64,000 bases of DNA from Erpobdella octoculata. Its lineage: Eukaryota > Annelida > Clitellata > Hirudinida > Erpobdellidae. Under the pieces are notes generated by a model, which was not told the origin of the DNA, searched no databases, and worked only from the letters and a program-made list of their open reading frames with translations. The stretch lies in NCBI GenBank assembly GCA_963978895.1, contig OZ022245.1, forward strand, positions 1,360,066-1,424,065, read 5' to 3'. Shown here piece by piece: positions 12,600 through 38,220 of this stretch. Numbering within the stretch: position 1 is the first letter of the stretch; each line of letters starts with the position of its first letter. The translations under genes and the position numbers were made by a program.

Positions 12600-14813
12600 C
12601 TGTAAGCAGTCATTTTCTAAAGTATAATTTTTACCCGATTAGAATCGCATATTAATTTATTTTCTAAAATAATAGTTTTTTGGTTTTTTTTCTTTTTAAT
12701 AAGTTTTCAAGTTTTTAATGCAGCCACGTTTCACTAAAATTACTTAAAATTGCATAATATTTCACTACGTAAAAAATTAAAATAAGTGAAAACAAATAAT
12801 TTTTTTACAAACAATTTTTCTAACTTATAAGTAAAAGCGTTTTTTAAGATGCTTTGCCTCCGGACTATATAAATATAAAACCTACCTACATATAATATAA
12901 ATTCATAAAAATGAAACGTATAGTAATTTTTTTATACAACACAATTATGTCAACAGCAACATTCAATCCAAAAATCAATCATAAAGAACTTATATAGCAC
13001 CTTTTTGTAAATTCAAAAGCGCCCTTTGAAAAAATTTACTAAATAAAAATGTTTTTAAACCATTTCAAAAAATAGACAGGAAATTAATTTACAGAAATAA
13101 TATATTAGATTATAATAGGCCATTAGCATTACGTAGCATAACGACATTAGTAAGTTGATATAGGCATTGTAGCAAATTTAAAATAGCGAATATTATAGTA
13201 ACAAAAAAATATTTTTTTTTAAATTGATCGTTTTAAAAACATTCAAATTCAAACAGTTGAGTTTTTCATTTTAAACCTTCAGGCGAGTTCCCGCTTGCTG
13301 TCATATGTCCGATCAACAACATGTGGAGTAAGATTCTTTTAATGATATTCCATTTCCGTGGTAACATATCTGTTTCTATTCTACCAATAAATATCTATAA
13401 ATATTCTACTTTGCACGACTTATCTATTTCAATTATTCCTCAATTACTTATAATTTTTATTTTTTAAGTAAATTTTTGAAAAAACGAAACATCTATTAAG
13501 CAAATAAACTTTTTTTCAATCGCCGGATCTCATAACTACAGCGTTACTCTTTAACTATAATTTCTTCAGTTTTTTTTATATAATAAAGGCGTCCACAAAC
13601 ACACACTTACATGTATATATATCAACAAATGTGTGTATGCGTGTGTGTGTGCGTGTGTGTGTGTGTGTGCGTGTGTGTATTTGTGTGTAAAAGAGATAAC
13701 CCGTCAAAAAAACGAATTTCTTTAATCCCTTATATAAACTTCACCGCCGGTCTTGCTTGCTTGAATGTTTGCAAGCCTTGAAAGTGAAAATTAACTAACT
13801 TCCCGTCACGGGTCGGGTCGCCAAAAATGGACCCATATGTCATTCTGTGGTGTATAATTGCTGATTTTTCTCTGGGTTACATTTATGAGAATGTGAAAAT
13901 CCACAAAGAATGTCATTCTCTCAGAATGCTGCAGTGTTCGATGCTTACTATCGAGCTCACCAGATTTTTGGACAGTACCAGAGATGGATGTGGGTTTATA
14001 ACCCAACACTTACTCAACCTAACCCGACCCACATAAAAAGTTAAATTTTTAAATCCAGTCCATAGTTAAAATTTTGTTCTCAAGTAAATTTTTTTTCAAT
14101 TCTCAATTTTTTTTCTAAACTTACACATGTATAAAAAAAAATTAAACCCAGCCTAAACCAACCCATGGGTCAACCCAACCCACATCCATAGACCTCTGGT
14201 CAGAATTTTATCTGCTTATTAGCCCAATACATTTACTATTAAAATTTCATTTGAAATCGTCAATCTCATGAGAAAAGAACACTTACATGCTTTTTTTAGA
14301 CGTGGTTAATCTCGTCACTAGCGTTGAAATAATACGCTTACCACAACATTACTCTGCAATACACAAAAAACCACACAAATGTTGATGTGTTTATACACCA
14401 AAGAATTATTCTTTAGACATCCTAAAGAGGGTCAGTTGTATATCCCAGTTGATGGTGTTGAACCTTTGCTTGCAAACTTTTACATGGGACGCCCGTGAGA
14501 AAAGTGTTTTTGAACAATTACAAAATTCACTTCTGTATGTTCCGTATGTTGATTTTTTCTTTCGTGTTCCTAGATTTAAGCCAATTGACAAAACAAAAAT
14601 AATTTTTTTTTCATAAAATCTCCGTCTTCAACTTTACCGTTGAAAACTCTGAAAAAAATATTTTATTGAAAAAAAAATCCTGAAATAAATAAATGAAAAG
14701 TTATTGCTTCTAGAAATTAGTTTTTCTTTGAAAAATATTTTGTTTTAGTTTTTCTACAATGCTGATTATCAATATTGATAATTTAACAGCATTTCAAAAT
14801 TTTTAATGTATGA
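12600..14813. other. Intergenic or first intron, no gene recognised
   Basis: This should hold the 5' end of the Ig receptor (signal peptide and promoter), but no convincing exon was found. Visible items are a (GT)n run at about 13625-13690 and a low-AT patch 13800-14036 that is open in both strands without resemblance to a known family. AACCCAACCC-like words flank 14010 and 14160. A roughly 60-codon ORF at 14406-14591 is not supported by any family resemblance. Confidence 0.5.
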
Positions 14814-16523
14814 TCACTCAATAATATAGGAACATTTATTGTTCAATCGGAAGCCAGTGTAAGCATATCTTCCAATTCTATCAATCATAACTGTTCGAAT
14901 ATCAATTCCTTGTTTCAGTTCTTCGTGTCTCTTCAAAAAACCATTTAAAAAAAAATCTTTTACCTGTGCAAATTTGTTTTCGATATTTTCGTTATATAAG
15001 TAAGAGTGAACAAATTCAACAATGTCATCAGCTTCAGGAATGATAAGTTTATAAAACTCGTAATATTTTTCATACGCTAATATCACATGACGAACTAAAA
15101 AGTCAAGTTTGACAGACTCCTCGTCATAGTTGAGTGACAAAACGGTTGAAATCCAACAATGATGTGGCATTAATAACTCTTTCCACAAAAAATTTGTTAT
15201 AGGATTTAAAATCAGCTGCCATTTCCAATAATAACTGTGCCTAGAATTTAACATTACTTGTATTAATTTTTTAATGCAAGTGTTTTTTAGGCCATGTTTG
15301 GATAACAAACAAAAAAGGTCCAAAAAACATTCCCTACCATGGCAATCAGGATTGAAATAATAAAGTCCCAGCTGCATGAGTTCAGTGATTATTGGAAGTT
15401 TGTTTTTAAATTCTGAATGTACCTTTTTTAACAAATGCATAAAACGTGAAGTAAACAATTCGCTTTTCCAGAAATTATTTCTCAATGTTTCTACACATCC
15501 ATCTACTGAATAAAGATTACTTACTTTATTAAAGGTTATATTTGTTTGTTCGTTAAAATTAAACCCTAAATACTGAAATTTTCTCGGGTGCTTCCACACA
15601 ACATTTTCTTGAAAGTTGAATTTATGTTTTGAATTACTTATGTCCAAATGAACCAAATAAGGTAATTTGTCAATCATTTTGTAAATTAATTCTAGATTCC
15701 GAATAGTAACAATGCGAAAACAAGTATTTTCACTCATGTCAAGATATGTTAAATTAGAAAGACGTGATATTGAGTCGACCAATTTATTCAATGATTTCTT
15801 GACAGACGTATTTATAATCAATTTCTTAAGACTAACGAAAAAACGAAATTTTCTTGTGGTTTTCCTTGCGTACCCACAACCAGATATACCCAACGTTTTT
15901 AAATTCTCATAGGGAAACTCAATTTTAAGAATATCAATTAAATCTTTTTTTACATGCAGGTCGTTTTTACAAACACAACGCAACGTAAGTTGAACTAATT
16001 TAGGACACCACCACGATAATGACTCGTTTATGACATTTTTTTGATATATTTTGATATCGTAACAATAAATTTCTAGTTCTAAATCAATTAAATTTGAAGA
16101 CAAAGATTGAATTTGACAAAATACGTCATAAAGACTTCCTGATTGAAATATCATTGTTCCTTCATCATCAAAACGTGTACAATCAGTACAAGAAAAACGA
16201 GTAAGATGTCCTCTACTTACAATAATTTCTAATGGCTCAAAAAATTCGTCCAAATCAACTCCTTTTAGTATTAGTTCATGAAAACATTCAAATTTGAGAT
16301 AAAGTGGAATTATATACTCAGGATTTAGTTCCAATCCTAGTTTCTGACTTCTTAAAAAAATTTCTCCAAAAAAATCAAATGATAGTTTGACGCTGTCTTT
16401 AACCTTGAAAGGAAGACATTCCATTTCCGAAGAAGGTTCGAGAAAAGTTTGCTCAAAGTTAAACAAGATAAAATCTTTGCATGAAAGTTTTAATGATAAC
16501 GGATGATGTATGCAAATATTCAT
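14814..16523 (-). CDS. LRR protein, ZYG-11/ZER-1-like paralogue 1
   Basis: Single-exon gene, 569 aa, no signal peptide or membrane span. The start is fixed by alignment with the paralogues at 38221 and 62351, which share the N-terminal pattern M-N-x4-P-L-S-L-K and the EMECLPFKVKD block at residues 31-45. Residues about 130-320 contain irregular leucine-rich repeats (LTYLDMSEN, LVHLDISNS). The last 200 residues are predominantly helical-looking, with an SRHSYYWKW-like segment conserved in the family. Order and spacing (LRRs, a short 'FQYLGFNF' strand, then a helical C-terminus) recall ZYG-11/ZER-1 substrate receptors of Cullin-2 ubiquitin ligases, but identity is low and this is an inference. 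It lies divergently from SMARCA4. Confidence 0.75.
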   Translation of the reverse strand: MNICIHHPLSLKLSCKDFILFNFEQTFLEPSSEMECLPFKVKDSVKLSFDFFGEIFLRSQKLGLELNPEYIIPLYLKFECFHELILKGVDLDEFFEPLEIIVSRGHLTRFSCTDCTRFDDEGTMIFQSGSLYDVFCQIQSLSSNLIDLELEIYCYDIKIYQKNVINESLSWWCPKLVQLTLRCVCKNDLHVKKDLIDILKIEFPYENLKTLGISGCGYARKTTRKFRFFVSLKKLIINTSVKKSLNKLVDSISRLSNLTYLDMSENTCFRIVTIRNLELIYKMIDKLPYLVHLDISNSKHKFNFQENVVWKHPRKFQYLGFNFNEQTNITFNKVSNLYSVDGCVETLRNNFWKSELFTSRFMHLLKKVHSEFKNKLPIITELMQLGLYYFNPDCHGRECFLDLFCLLSKHGLKNTCIKKLIQVMLNSRHSYYWKWQLILNPITNFLWKELLMPHHCWISTVLSLNYDEESVKLDFLVRHVILAYEKYYEFYKLIIPEADDIVEFVHSYLYNENIENKFAQVKDFFLNGFLKRHEELKQGIDIRTVMIDRIGRYAYTGFRLNNKCSYIIE

Positions 16524-16569
16524 TTTCTGAACATAAAATTGAATATTCAGTTATAAGCAACCATCGATT

Positions 16570-16625
16570 AAAACCAATTGTTACTCAAATTATCTTGCAG
16601 CAACATTAAAACAAAGATATTAAAT
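16570..16625 (-). promoter_or_regulatory. Conserved upstream block of LRR paralogue 1
   Basis: On the minus strand this reads TATCTTTGTTTTA, a TGTTG stretch and, about 20 nt on, GAGTAAC. The same block precedes the three other LRR paralogues at a similar distance (47-75 bp from the ATG). It may be a core promoter or 5' UTR element, or simply co-duplicated sequence. Confidence 0.45.
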
Positions 16626-16633
16626 AATATATG

Positions 16634-16638
<5 letters not shown>

Positions 16639-16672
<34 letters not shown>
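16639..16672. repeat. TA microsatellite upstream of LRR paralogue 1
   Basis: A (TA)n tract about 120-150 bp upstream of the start codon. Equivalent tracts lie upstream of the other three LRR paralogues. Confidence 0.8.
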
Positions 16673-16676
<4 letters not shown>

Positions 16677-16914
16677 ATATGCTAATAACATTAATATATT
16701 TTGGTTAACAAAACTTAATATAAATTACTGATTATTGGACTTATTTTTAGGTTGATTGAATTTGGTGTTTACAGTTTATTTCTTTTCGCCAGATGCCCAA
16801 TAGAATGACCACCGTCTTTCGGTGGCGGTCTTCTTTCTTTTCTTTTGTTGACATTTGAACCTTGATAATGGAGAGTAACTCCGAAACGCGTTGGTGATAT
16901 TATCTTCCCAGCTT

Positions 16915-17040
16915 GCTTTTTCGCACCCGCTTGCTCTACCGTTCCCACTTGCTTTCCAGTTCCCGCTCGTTCTCTCGTTCTCGCTCGCTTTCCCGTTTTC
17001 GCTCGCTCTCCCAGTTATGCTCGGTCTCCCGCTCCGAATC
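16915..17040. repeat. Degenerate 18-bp CCCGCTC minisatellite fragment
   Basis: Variants of the 18-bp unit TCCCGCTCCCGGTCGCTT that is abundant inside the Helitrons at 53983-57761. Here it stands alone without recognisable Helitron ends. The 92-codon ORF across it is Ser/Arg repeat plus unrelated sequence and is not called as a gene. Confidence 0.6.
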
Positions 17041-17499
17041 GCTAGACTTATTATATAAGAGGTTATTGGATTACGTCAAACGTCAAACATTAAGCTGGAT
17101 TTATTGTTCAAAAGATAAAGAAGCTTTCCTACGGGGACTTCTGAAAGCGCCTCAGCTAACTTGGCGCTATAAAAATACACTTATTATTTAATTTGCTCGG
17201 ACCAGGTTCGATCCAAAGCATTAAACATTTTTTGATATTGCTAAGAAAAAGCAGGTAGAGTAGAAGAACCACAGAAAGAAAACCTCTTTTATTTAATATC
17301 TGACAGTTCAATGAAAACAAAAAAACCGTCATTTTTGGCGGGGTATTTCTCAGTGGTAGGAATAATTGACCAAAACTTTTATTATAGGTTTTTAATGTAT
17401 TACAAATTTGAAAATAAATTCAAACTTTTTGCGTAAATATTTTTTCATAGATTAGAGAAAATGTTATGCCAACCTTTACTTTTAATATTATAATTATTG

Positions 17500-17512
17500 A
17501 CGCATGCGCGTC
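17500..17512. promoter_or_regulatory. NRF1-like palindrome in the SMARCA4 promoter region
   Basis: GACGCATGCGCGTC sits about 340 bp before the SMARCA4 ATG, in the only CpG-rich patch of this upstream region (17500-17560). It resembles the NRF1 site TGCGCATGCGCA common at housekeeping promoters. This is inference from motif resemblance only. Confidence 0.35.
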
Positions 17513-17842
17513 GAAATTCCTATTCCGCGAGCGATCGTCCGTCGGCTTTGGTGTTGAAAACAAAGGATTATGTTATATTAGCCCGATCGGTTTGTTTTTT
17601 TCTATGTAAATTGTTTTAGGGTTGTATTTTTGTTTGATTCATGGCTGCTTTTCCGTAGTTTATTGTTTTGATTCGCGATCTGCTTTTCGTGCGTCGTATG
17701 TACTTACCGACTACCAAGCCAAGCTTGTAGAAAAAAGTAATCCTATCTATCCTGTCCGATTCGAATAACTGTTACATAATTATAAATATTAGGACATTTA
17801 GATTGACTGCCACCGGTTTCATTATAACTTGTGAACCGGAAC

Positions 17843-32622
<14,780 letters not shown>

Positions 32623-32760
32623 TTAGTCAGGTGAGCGAACATGCTGTAGTCGTGGTGATAATCATTCCGTTATTAGTGGTCGGTGGTTATGACAATATTT
32701 GGTAATTTGATACAACGGTATTTTGTTCTGCTATGTTCCATTAGGTGATATTTATTATTT

Positions 32761-32839
32761 AATAAATTACTCAATTATTAATGAATTTTTAATTAATAAT
32801 ACTCATTTATTTTGTAATTAATTTCCTTATTCAAATAAA
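32761..32839 (+). terminator. SMARCA4 polyadenylation signals
   Basis: AATAAA occurs at 32761-32766 and 32834-32839, 140-215 bp after the stop codon. Either could serve; no downstream GU-rich element was judged decisive. Confidence 0.5.
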
Positions 32840-33723
32840 CTTTAAATGTCTTGCATCATTAAATTTCAAGCATTTCAAGCTGAAAGACTGTTGGACAAGA
32901 ATCAAGACTTTTGTTTTTTTTTTTTTTTTGTTGTTAAAAAATAACATTACTTAGAATAGTCGTTTACTTTGTTTATGTACTGAGTGCGAATGAAGATGCA
33001 TTAAAAATGCTAAATTGCTTAGTTTAGTAGTTTATGTGATCTCATCAAATATGGGTTTCGAGTCACTAGAAAAATTCACTGAACAAGTGAAATGAAAACT
33101 TGTTGGATTAAGATAAATATTTGATAGGTAACAAACAGGTACATCTGCATGTTCGACCTGTTGCTATCTTCACAGCAGACTTAATATTTAGCAGACAAGC
33201 TAGTAGCTTGAAGCTACTAAAGTTTCTTGCAAATCCCAACCATAAAAAATAAAAAGTTTAAACAGATTCACATTTTTTCAAAAAGAACTGAGGAACAAGT
33301 GAATTGACTAAATAAAAACAGTGTGTTGAGCAACATGTTGAACGAAAAAGCAGTTACAGAAAAGTCTGTGTAACTGATATAATATCTTTGCACCGAACGT
33401 TTAACAAAAAACGGCATGCCAGTATAGAATATGCCTATAACTGGTAATAAGTTTTAAACATGCAGAATTTTTGTGTGACTAGAACATAGAACATAAAAAA
33501 ATAATCCTTGAGACTGGTCTTGAGTGAGGAAGCCTCGAGGTGATGTTTTGGATGACCTTCGTTCACCTCTGAAAATTAGTGAAAATTTAATTTTAATTAG
33601 TGAAAATTTTATTTTTTAAAAACTTTAAACCTTAACAAAAAATCTGAGCTTAAGAATACATAGTCAAAATATAAGAAGTTCTTAAAGGATCCTTAACTTA
33701 GTTTATTAATGGATAATTTCAAT

Positions 33724-34293
33724 TTATAATTTCATTATGAACGAAAAGGCTAGTAACCATTGCGGCGGCTGCATTTCATGCCTGTTCTGCATGTGAAGTG
33801 TCAAATAGCGATCTCTGACGTATGATTTTCCGCATCGGTCGCAAGTTTTCGCATCAGGAAATCTACCAAAATCCACTTTCCCGTCGGCAGAGTGGAAATA
33901 ACGACCAGGCTCGTGTTCCTCTGCTTGAATGATGAAAGATGCTGCGATGTAATACTTCTGTCCGAGGTCCTCTCCATCTAGTTCGTGAGCGACTATTCGA
34001 GTCGTGTCTGGCATCACCCCGAAGATGAAATCACCTGAAACATGGAAAACAAATTTTATTACATAACATGCTATAAAACAAAGTAGAATTAAGTAATAAA
34101 CTGAATATTGACACATAAATACGGTGTGATAATACTCACGGGTTTTCTTGCTTGCGGGTTTGCCTTCTGAAAGAAACAACTTTCCTCTGGCCTGGATGAA
34201 TTCCACCTGAGGATAGTTTCCGTGTGCGTTACCTTCTACCCATTCAACTATGTGTAGAAGCTCTTGTGCAGAGCGAACAAGAAAGTCTTTCAT
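33724..34293 (-). CDS. Small C2H2 zinc-finger protein
   Basis: Two exons: 34293-34140 and 34034-33724, phases 1/2 matching, about 154 aa. The start is the first in-frame ATG (MKDFLVRSAQELLHIVEW). The N-terminal two thirds has no family I recognise. Near the C-terminus lies one C2H2 finger, CDRCGKSYVRDRYLTLHMQNRH, with C-x2-C and H-x4-H spacing, which could bind nucleic acid or protein. The short tail after it is PPQWLLAFSFIMKL. TTTATT on the plus strand at 33702-33707 gives a minus-strand AATAAA just after the stop. It is convergent with SMARCA4. Function unknown. Confidence 0.72.
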   Translation of the reverse strand: MKDFLVRSAQELLHIVEWVEGNAHGNYPQVEFIQARGKLFLSEGKPASKKTREYYHTVFMCQYSVYYLILLCFIACYVIKFVFHVSGDFIFGVMPDTTRIVAHELDGEDLGQKYYIAASFIIQAEEHEPGRYFHSADGKVDFGRFPDAKTCDRCGKSYVRDRYLTLHMQNRHEMQPPQWLLAFSFIMKL

Positions 34294-34857
34294 TTTAGTC
34301 AAAGAGTAGGACCTCAAATCTTATCGTAAAGTCAATACAGCGCGCCGCGGCCAATGTCGTTAGTCAAGTGCTAACCTGAATTCCAGGTGTTTACAATTAC
34401 GCAATTTCGCGCTCCATAGTATAAGTGGCTCATTTTGGAAACATGATTTGCTGAGTTTTTTTTATTTATAATTTAAAAATTTATTTTTAAACATATAAAT
34501 AAATAAAAAATTACAACAAAAAAATTATTTAAGTATATTTTTAAATTGACAAAGTTAATGAATTGTATATAGATTTTTTTAATAATTTTTATAATTATTA
34601 TTAAAAATGCATACTTTGCAAAACTTGACTTCCAACCTGCAAAACTTGACTATATATATTTATATATATGGAGCGATCCTCCCACTGGTCTCTATAAATA
34701 GATATCATCAGATCTATAAACAAAGGTCTAGTCTAAGTCAGTGGATGTTTCGGACTCATTGTCGACAACGAAGAGTTAGGTCTTGTTAGGTCAGAGACTT
34801 ATTTATTAGATTTAGGCGGATCTGATTTTTTTTATTATTAAGTTTATGGATGAGAGC

Positions 34858-34992
34858 ATGAATAAGGTAATAAGTAGATTGATGAGAGGATGAATAAGTA
34901 GATGGATGAAAGGATGAATAAGTAGATGGATGAAAGGATGAATAAGTAGATGGATGAAAGGATGAATAAGTAGATGGATGAGTGATGAGAGT
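34858..34992. repeat. 24-bp minisatellite
   Basis: About five copies of AAGTAGATGGATGAAAGGAT-type units. It lies in the AT-rich stretch 34318-35313, in which no gene was seen. Confidence 0.85.
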
Positions 34993-36163
34993 TATTATAT
35001 GAGAGGATAAATAATTTTGAAGTCCCAGAAGGAAACTTATAAAAAAAAAATATATATCTTTATTCCTCAATTTTTAAGTAGCAGTTATCCTAAATCACAG
35101 TTAACCCTATTTCCACTGCACATTTGAATTCCTGGAAAACAATTTATCAAAAATTAATAAAACACATATTTCTTTATTTCTCGAGTCAGATGTTGCCCTT
35201 TACTTGTTTATGTATAGGCCCACTAAACTCTCTGATGGTTTAGTGGGCCAATTGAAATAGTGAGTGGTTTATTAAAAATGTATGGATAAACTACCTCCGA
35301 AAAAGCAACTCCGTCTAACCCCCGGTCATCAGTTTTTTTAGGAAAAATTAAAGAAAGGCAGAAAGGCTTTAAAAATTTTAATTTTTTTTTTTAAAATAGG
35401 TGGGCCCTGAGAACAAGTTGCACCCCAAGATTTTGCTGAGAAGTTTGCAATGCTGCGTTAATAAATTTAACCGCATTGGATCAGTGGCGTCAGGGCCGGA
35501 TTAAGGTCCCGGGAGCCCTGTGCCAAATGTAAACGGGGGGCCCTTTTCAGGCGGACGAATTGTAGTTGGAGGGGTTCAGGAGTTTTTTTTTGTCCATACC
35601 CCTATCCTTGAGGTTGAGACTAATTTTAAAGGAGGGCCCAACGCTCAAACCCCCAAGGTGGGGTACACTCGCCACCCTTCCTGTTAAGGGGTCCGAGGCG
35701 AATGTCGAAAGCTGACAATTTTCACATCACTGACACGAGTTATTAGAGAGTTCTGAGACTAAGAGCAAATAAATATGGATTAGAAATTTCTAGTAATTCC
35801 CAGCATTTCATTTTTTAAAATTACACCCAATGTACTGTTTACTCCTATACTTTACTGTTTAACACAATCTACACTAGTGTAGATTACAACAACACTAATG
35901 ATAAGACAACAAACTAACTGACATTGGCCTCTGAGTTAGAGTCTGAAAGCTGACTTAACAGAGAAAAAATTGCAGTAATGCCATTTAAGTATCCAACAAA
36001 TCAAGTCTTAATAACAGTCGAGATAAGCAACACATTTATTTAACTGGTTTAATCTTTATCTACTGACAGTCTGATACATTTAGTAACTGAAGTTTTTTAT
36101 TAGTCAAAACAAGTTGAAATTACATAGAACGGACATAAATCATAAATGGCAAGGATAAGCAAG

Positions 36164-37097
36164 CTAAAAACGTTTGCGACTTTTATCAGTTGCAAATTGT
36201 TCGACAATGTCCATGAATGATACGATGTCCAAAACATCACTTTCCACGCTGAGAAGCTCTAACGCAGTCAGGCGTCTGTCTATCATGGTGTTGCGCAGCT
36301 TGTTTTTTATTAGGGTCATCTTACTGAAGATCTTTCTCCAGAGCAAATCGAAACCATGAGGCACATGTATACGGGCAGCGCAATTGCAACATTTGGAAAG
36401 GCACCATAGGATCTTCTTTGTGCATTAAAAAAGCAAGAAAAGCTGGTGTTTTACAGCCTCGGGTGAACAAATTGAACCATTTCGTCGCAAAACATACTTG
36501 GCTCTAAATCTGTGGAATATGTATCAGCCAGAGTTTTTGCGTGTTCCCGAAGTTGATCATTATCAAGCACATTAAAGTTCAGCAAACACTATAAACACCT
36601 TTCTCACATTCTCAGTTGATTGAAAATAACTATGAAAGTTTCAGCTCGGAATTTTTTCCTGCCTTGCAAAACAACATCTGACCTTTTCATCTCATCCAAG
36701 TGCCTATACGCTTTCGTGGTCGGGCAAGCACTGAAAGGTAGTCCGAGATACCAGAAACTGCAAGTGCATTGCTTTCAACGTCATCGAATCGGTTTCTGAG
36801 ATCGTCAGTGAACGCGTATAGCGAATCTAGTAAGTCAGTCAATTGTTAGCTTCAAATCACAAGTGGTAAGACTGTAATTTGGTAATTGTCTCGTTGAATT
36901 GCGTTCCATAAGACGGACATAAAAGCTGTCTCAAGTGTATCAATGGAGTGTGTCAAGCAGTTAGCCTGAACAAATCCGAAGAAACTCACAGCATCAACAC
37001 AACAATCTACAGCACTAACACCAACCAAGTTCAGCGAGTGGGATGTGCAAGCTATGTAGAATGTTAGAGGATTTTCACGTCTGAGCAGCGCTTGCAT
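36164..37097 (-). pseudogene. hAT transposase (ZMYM1-like) pseudogene, copy 1
   Basis: Minus-strand fragments of a ZMYM-type/hAT transposase. The block IACTSHSLNLVGVSAVDCC..SFFGFVQ occupies 36852-37097. The C-terminal hAT dimerisation region (FSKMTLIKNKLRNTM, LLSVESDVLD) is at 36164-36364. Stops and frameshifts separate them; at the conserved GERSFSK motif this copy reads out of frame. Not functional. Confidence 0.8.
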
Positions 37098-37142
37098 ACC
37101 CCATACTTACCAGACATGTTGCTGGCATGCTGGCATTATCAT

Positions 37143-37283
37143 CAGGGCCGGGTTTAGGTCTCGGGGGGCCCTGTGCCAAATGTAAAGAGGGGGCCCCTTT
37201 CAGGTGCTAACCTAATTTTTTTCCAAAATACAACGAGGGGCCCCCGCCATGGCATACTTGGCATACTGGTTAATCCGGCACTG
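37143..37283. mobile_element. hAT MITE nested in the hAT relic
   Basis: 141 bp bounded by CAGGGCCGGGTTTA and TAATCCGGCACTG, the same kind of ends as the CAGGGCCGGATTAA termini at 35489 and 44217. A shortened copy is at 49536-49651. Confidence 0.65.
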
Positions 37284-37588
37284 AGTGGCGTAGCGAGGGT
37301 ATCTGGTGCCAGGCGGCAAGGTATGAAAAATGCGCTATCATCCCAATTGGACGACCAAAGCCGAGGGAACCGAAGGTGGCCGAGCCATACCCGGGGCTCG
37401 GTGATCCCCCTCCCCGAAATTTTTTGTAAATCACTGGTGTGAAATTGTGCAAAATACAATTTGTTAATTTTACATGTTTACATGTTCAAAAATGACTATA
37501 TTTGTGTCTTTCCTTTTGCCTTTTGGCGCTCCCAAAACCTGTCGCCCGGGGGAAGACGCCTTTCTCTTCCCCCTTTCGCTACGCCACT
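37284..37588. mobile_element. MITE with AGTGGCGTAGCGA ends
   Basis: 305 bp with 13-bp perfect inverted termini AGTGGCGTAGCGA and TCGCTACGCCACT, directly abutting the previous MITE. The duplicate is at 49652-49946. A one-ended relative (CAGTGGCGTAGCG) is at about 19824 in SMARCA4 intron 3. The ORFs inside are not genes. Confidence 0.75.
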
Positions 37589-38006
37589 ACATTGGTAACA
37601 AAATACACTCTACTATATTGCTGGTGTGGTGGTAGATACCCAAAATTACCAAATTCGTGACCATTCCTGAAGTATATAATTTATGCACTTAAACTGACTT
37701 AAAGTGCTGGTAAAGGATTTTTATAGAATATTTTTAATTATTTTTAATTATTTTTCTCTAATATCTTTCTTTATGGTGTTGATATTTTTACGTTTAATCA
37801 GCTGATAATTCAATTATCATTCAATAATTCACAAGCATTAAGTAAAATATAACTAAAAAGTTTGTAAATAAGTCAATAAGTAAACAACGCTGCCTTATCC
37901 AGCTATGCATTTGTTTAACGGAAGCTGATAAACTTCAAACAAGTGAAAGTAATTAAAAACATAAAACATGTTTTTAAGATAGCTGAAAAATGTTCTCGCA
38001 ACATCG

Positions 38007-38046
<40 letters not shown>

Positions 38047-38106
38047 ATAATATATAATAATATATATACATAATATATATACATATATATATATATACAT
38101 ATTTAA

Positions 38107-38160
38107 TTATCTTTGATTTAATATTGTTGCTACAAAACTTCAGTAACAACTGATTTTATA
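38107..38160 (+). promoter_or_regulatory. Conserved upstream block of LRR paralogue 2
   Basis: TATCTTTGATTTA, a TATTGTTG stretch and CAGTAAC, 61 bp before the ATG and right after a TA-rich microsatellite (38010-38100). It aligns with the blocks at 16570, 53461 and 62221. Confidence 0.45.
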
Positions 38161-38220
38161 CCAAATTAGAAATTTTAAATTTATAATTATTTGTATAAGC
38201 AAAATTAGAACATATAAGAA

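Larger units (their letters stand above)
35314..38020. repeat. Segmental duplication 1, copy 1 (hAT relic)
   Basis: About 2.7 kb near-identical to 47686-50382 and in the same orientation. It contains a CAGGGCCGGATTAAGG hAT-type terminus at about 35489, the decayed transposase at 36164-37097, and two nested MITEs. The duplicated block ends in both copies at a CATCGTAATATATATA microsatellite. Since the same nested MITEs are in both, the duplication followed their insertion. Confidence 0.85.

Noticed and set aside
13261..13340. Possible signal-peptide exon of the Ig receptor (MLLIGHMTASG on the minus strand)
   Set aside because: The only available donor gives a phase that does not match the next exon (12599), and the hydrophobic core is too short.
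13806..14036. Overlapping ORFs on both strands in a less AT-rich patch
   Set aside because: No family resemblance, no splice context, and equal openness on both strands; left as unassigned sequence.
16913..17191. 92-codon Ser/Arg-rich ORF upstream of SMARCA4
   Set aside because: The N-terminal half is the dispersed 18-bp minisatellite and the remainder has no recognisable domain.
37154..37459. Overlapping 60-101-codon ORFs in the hAT relic
   Set aside because: They lie across two MITEs and are duplicated with them at 49520-49810; no protein family is seen.
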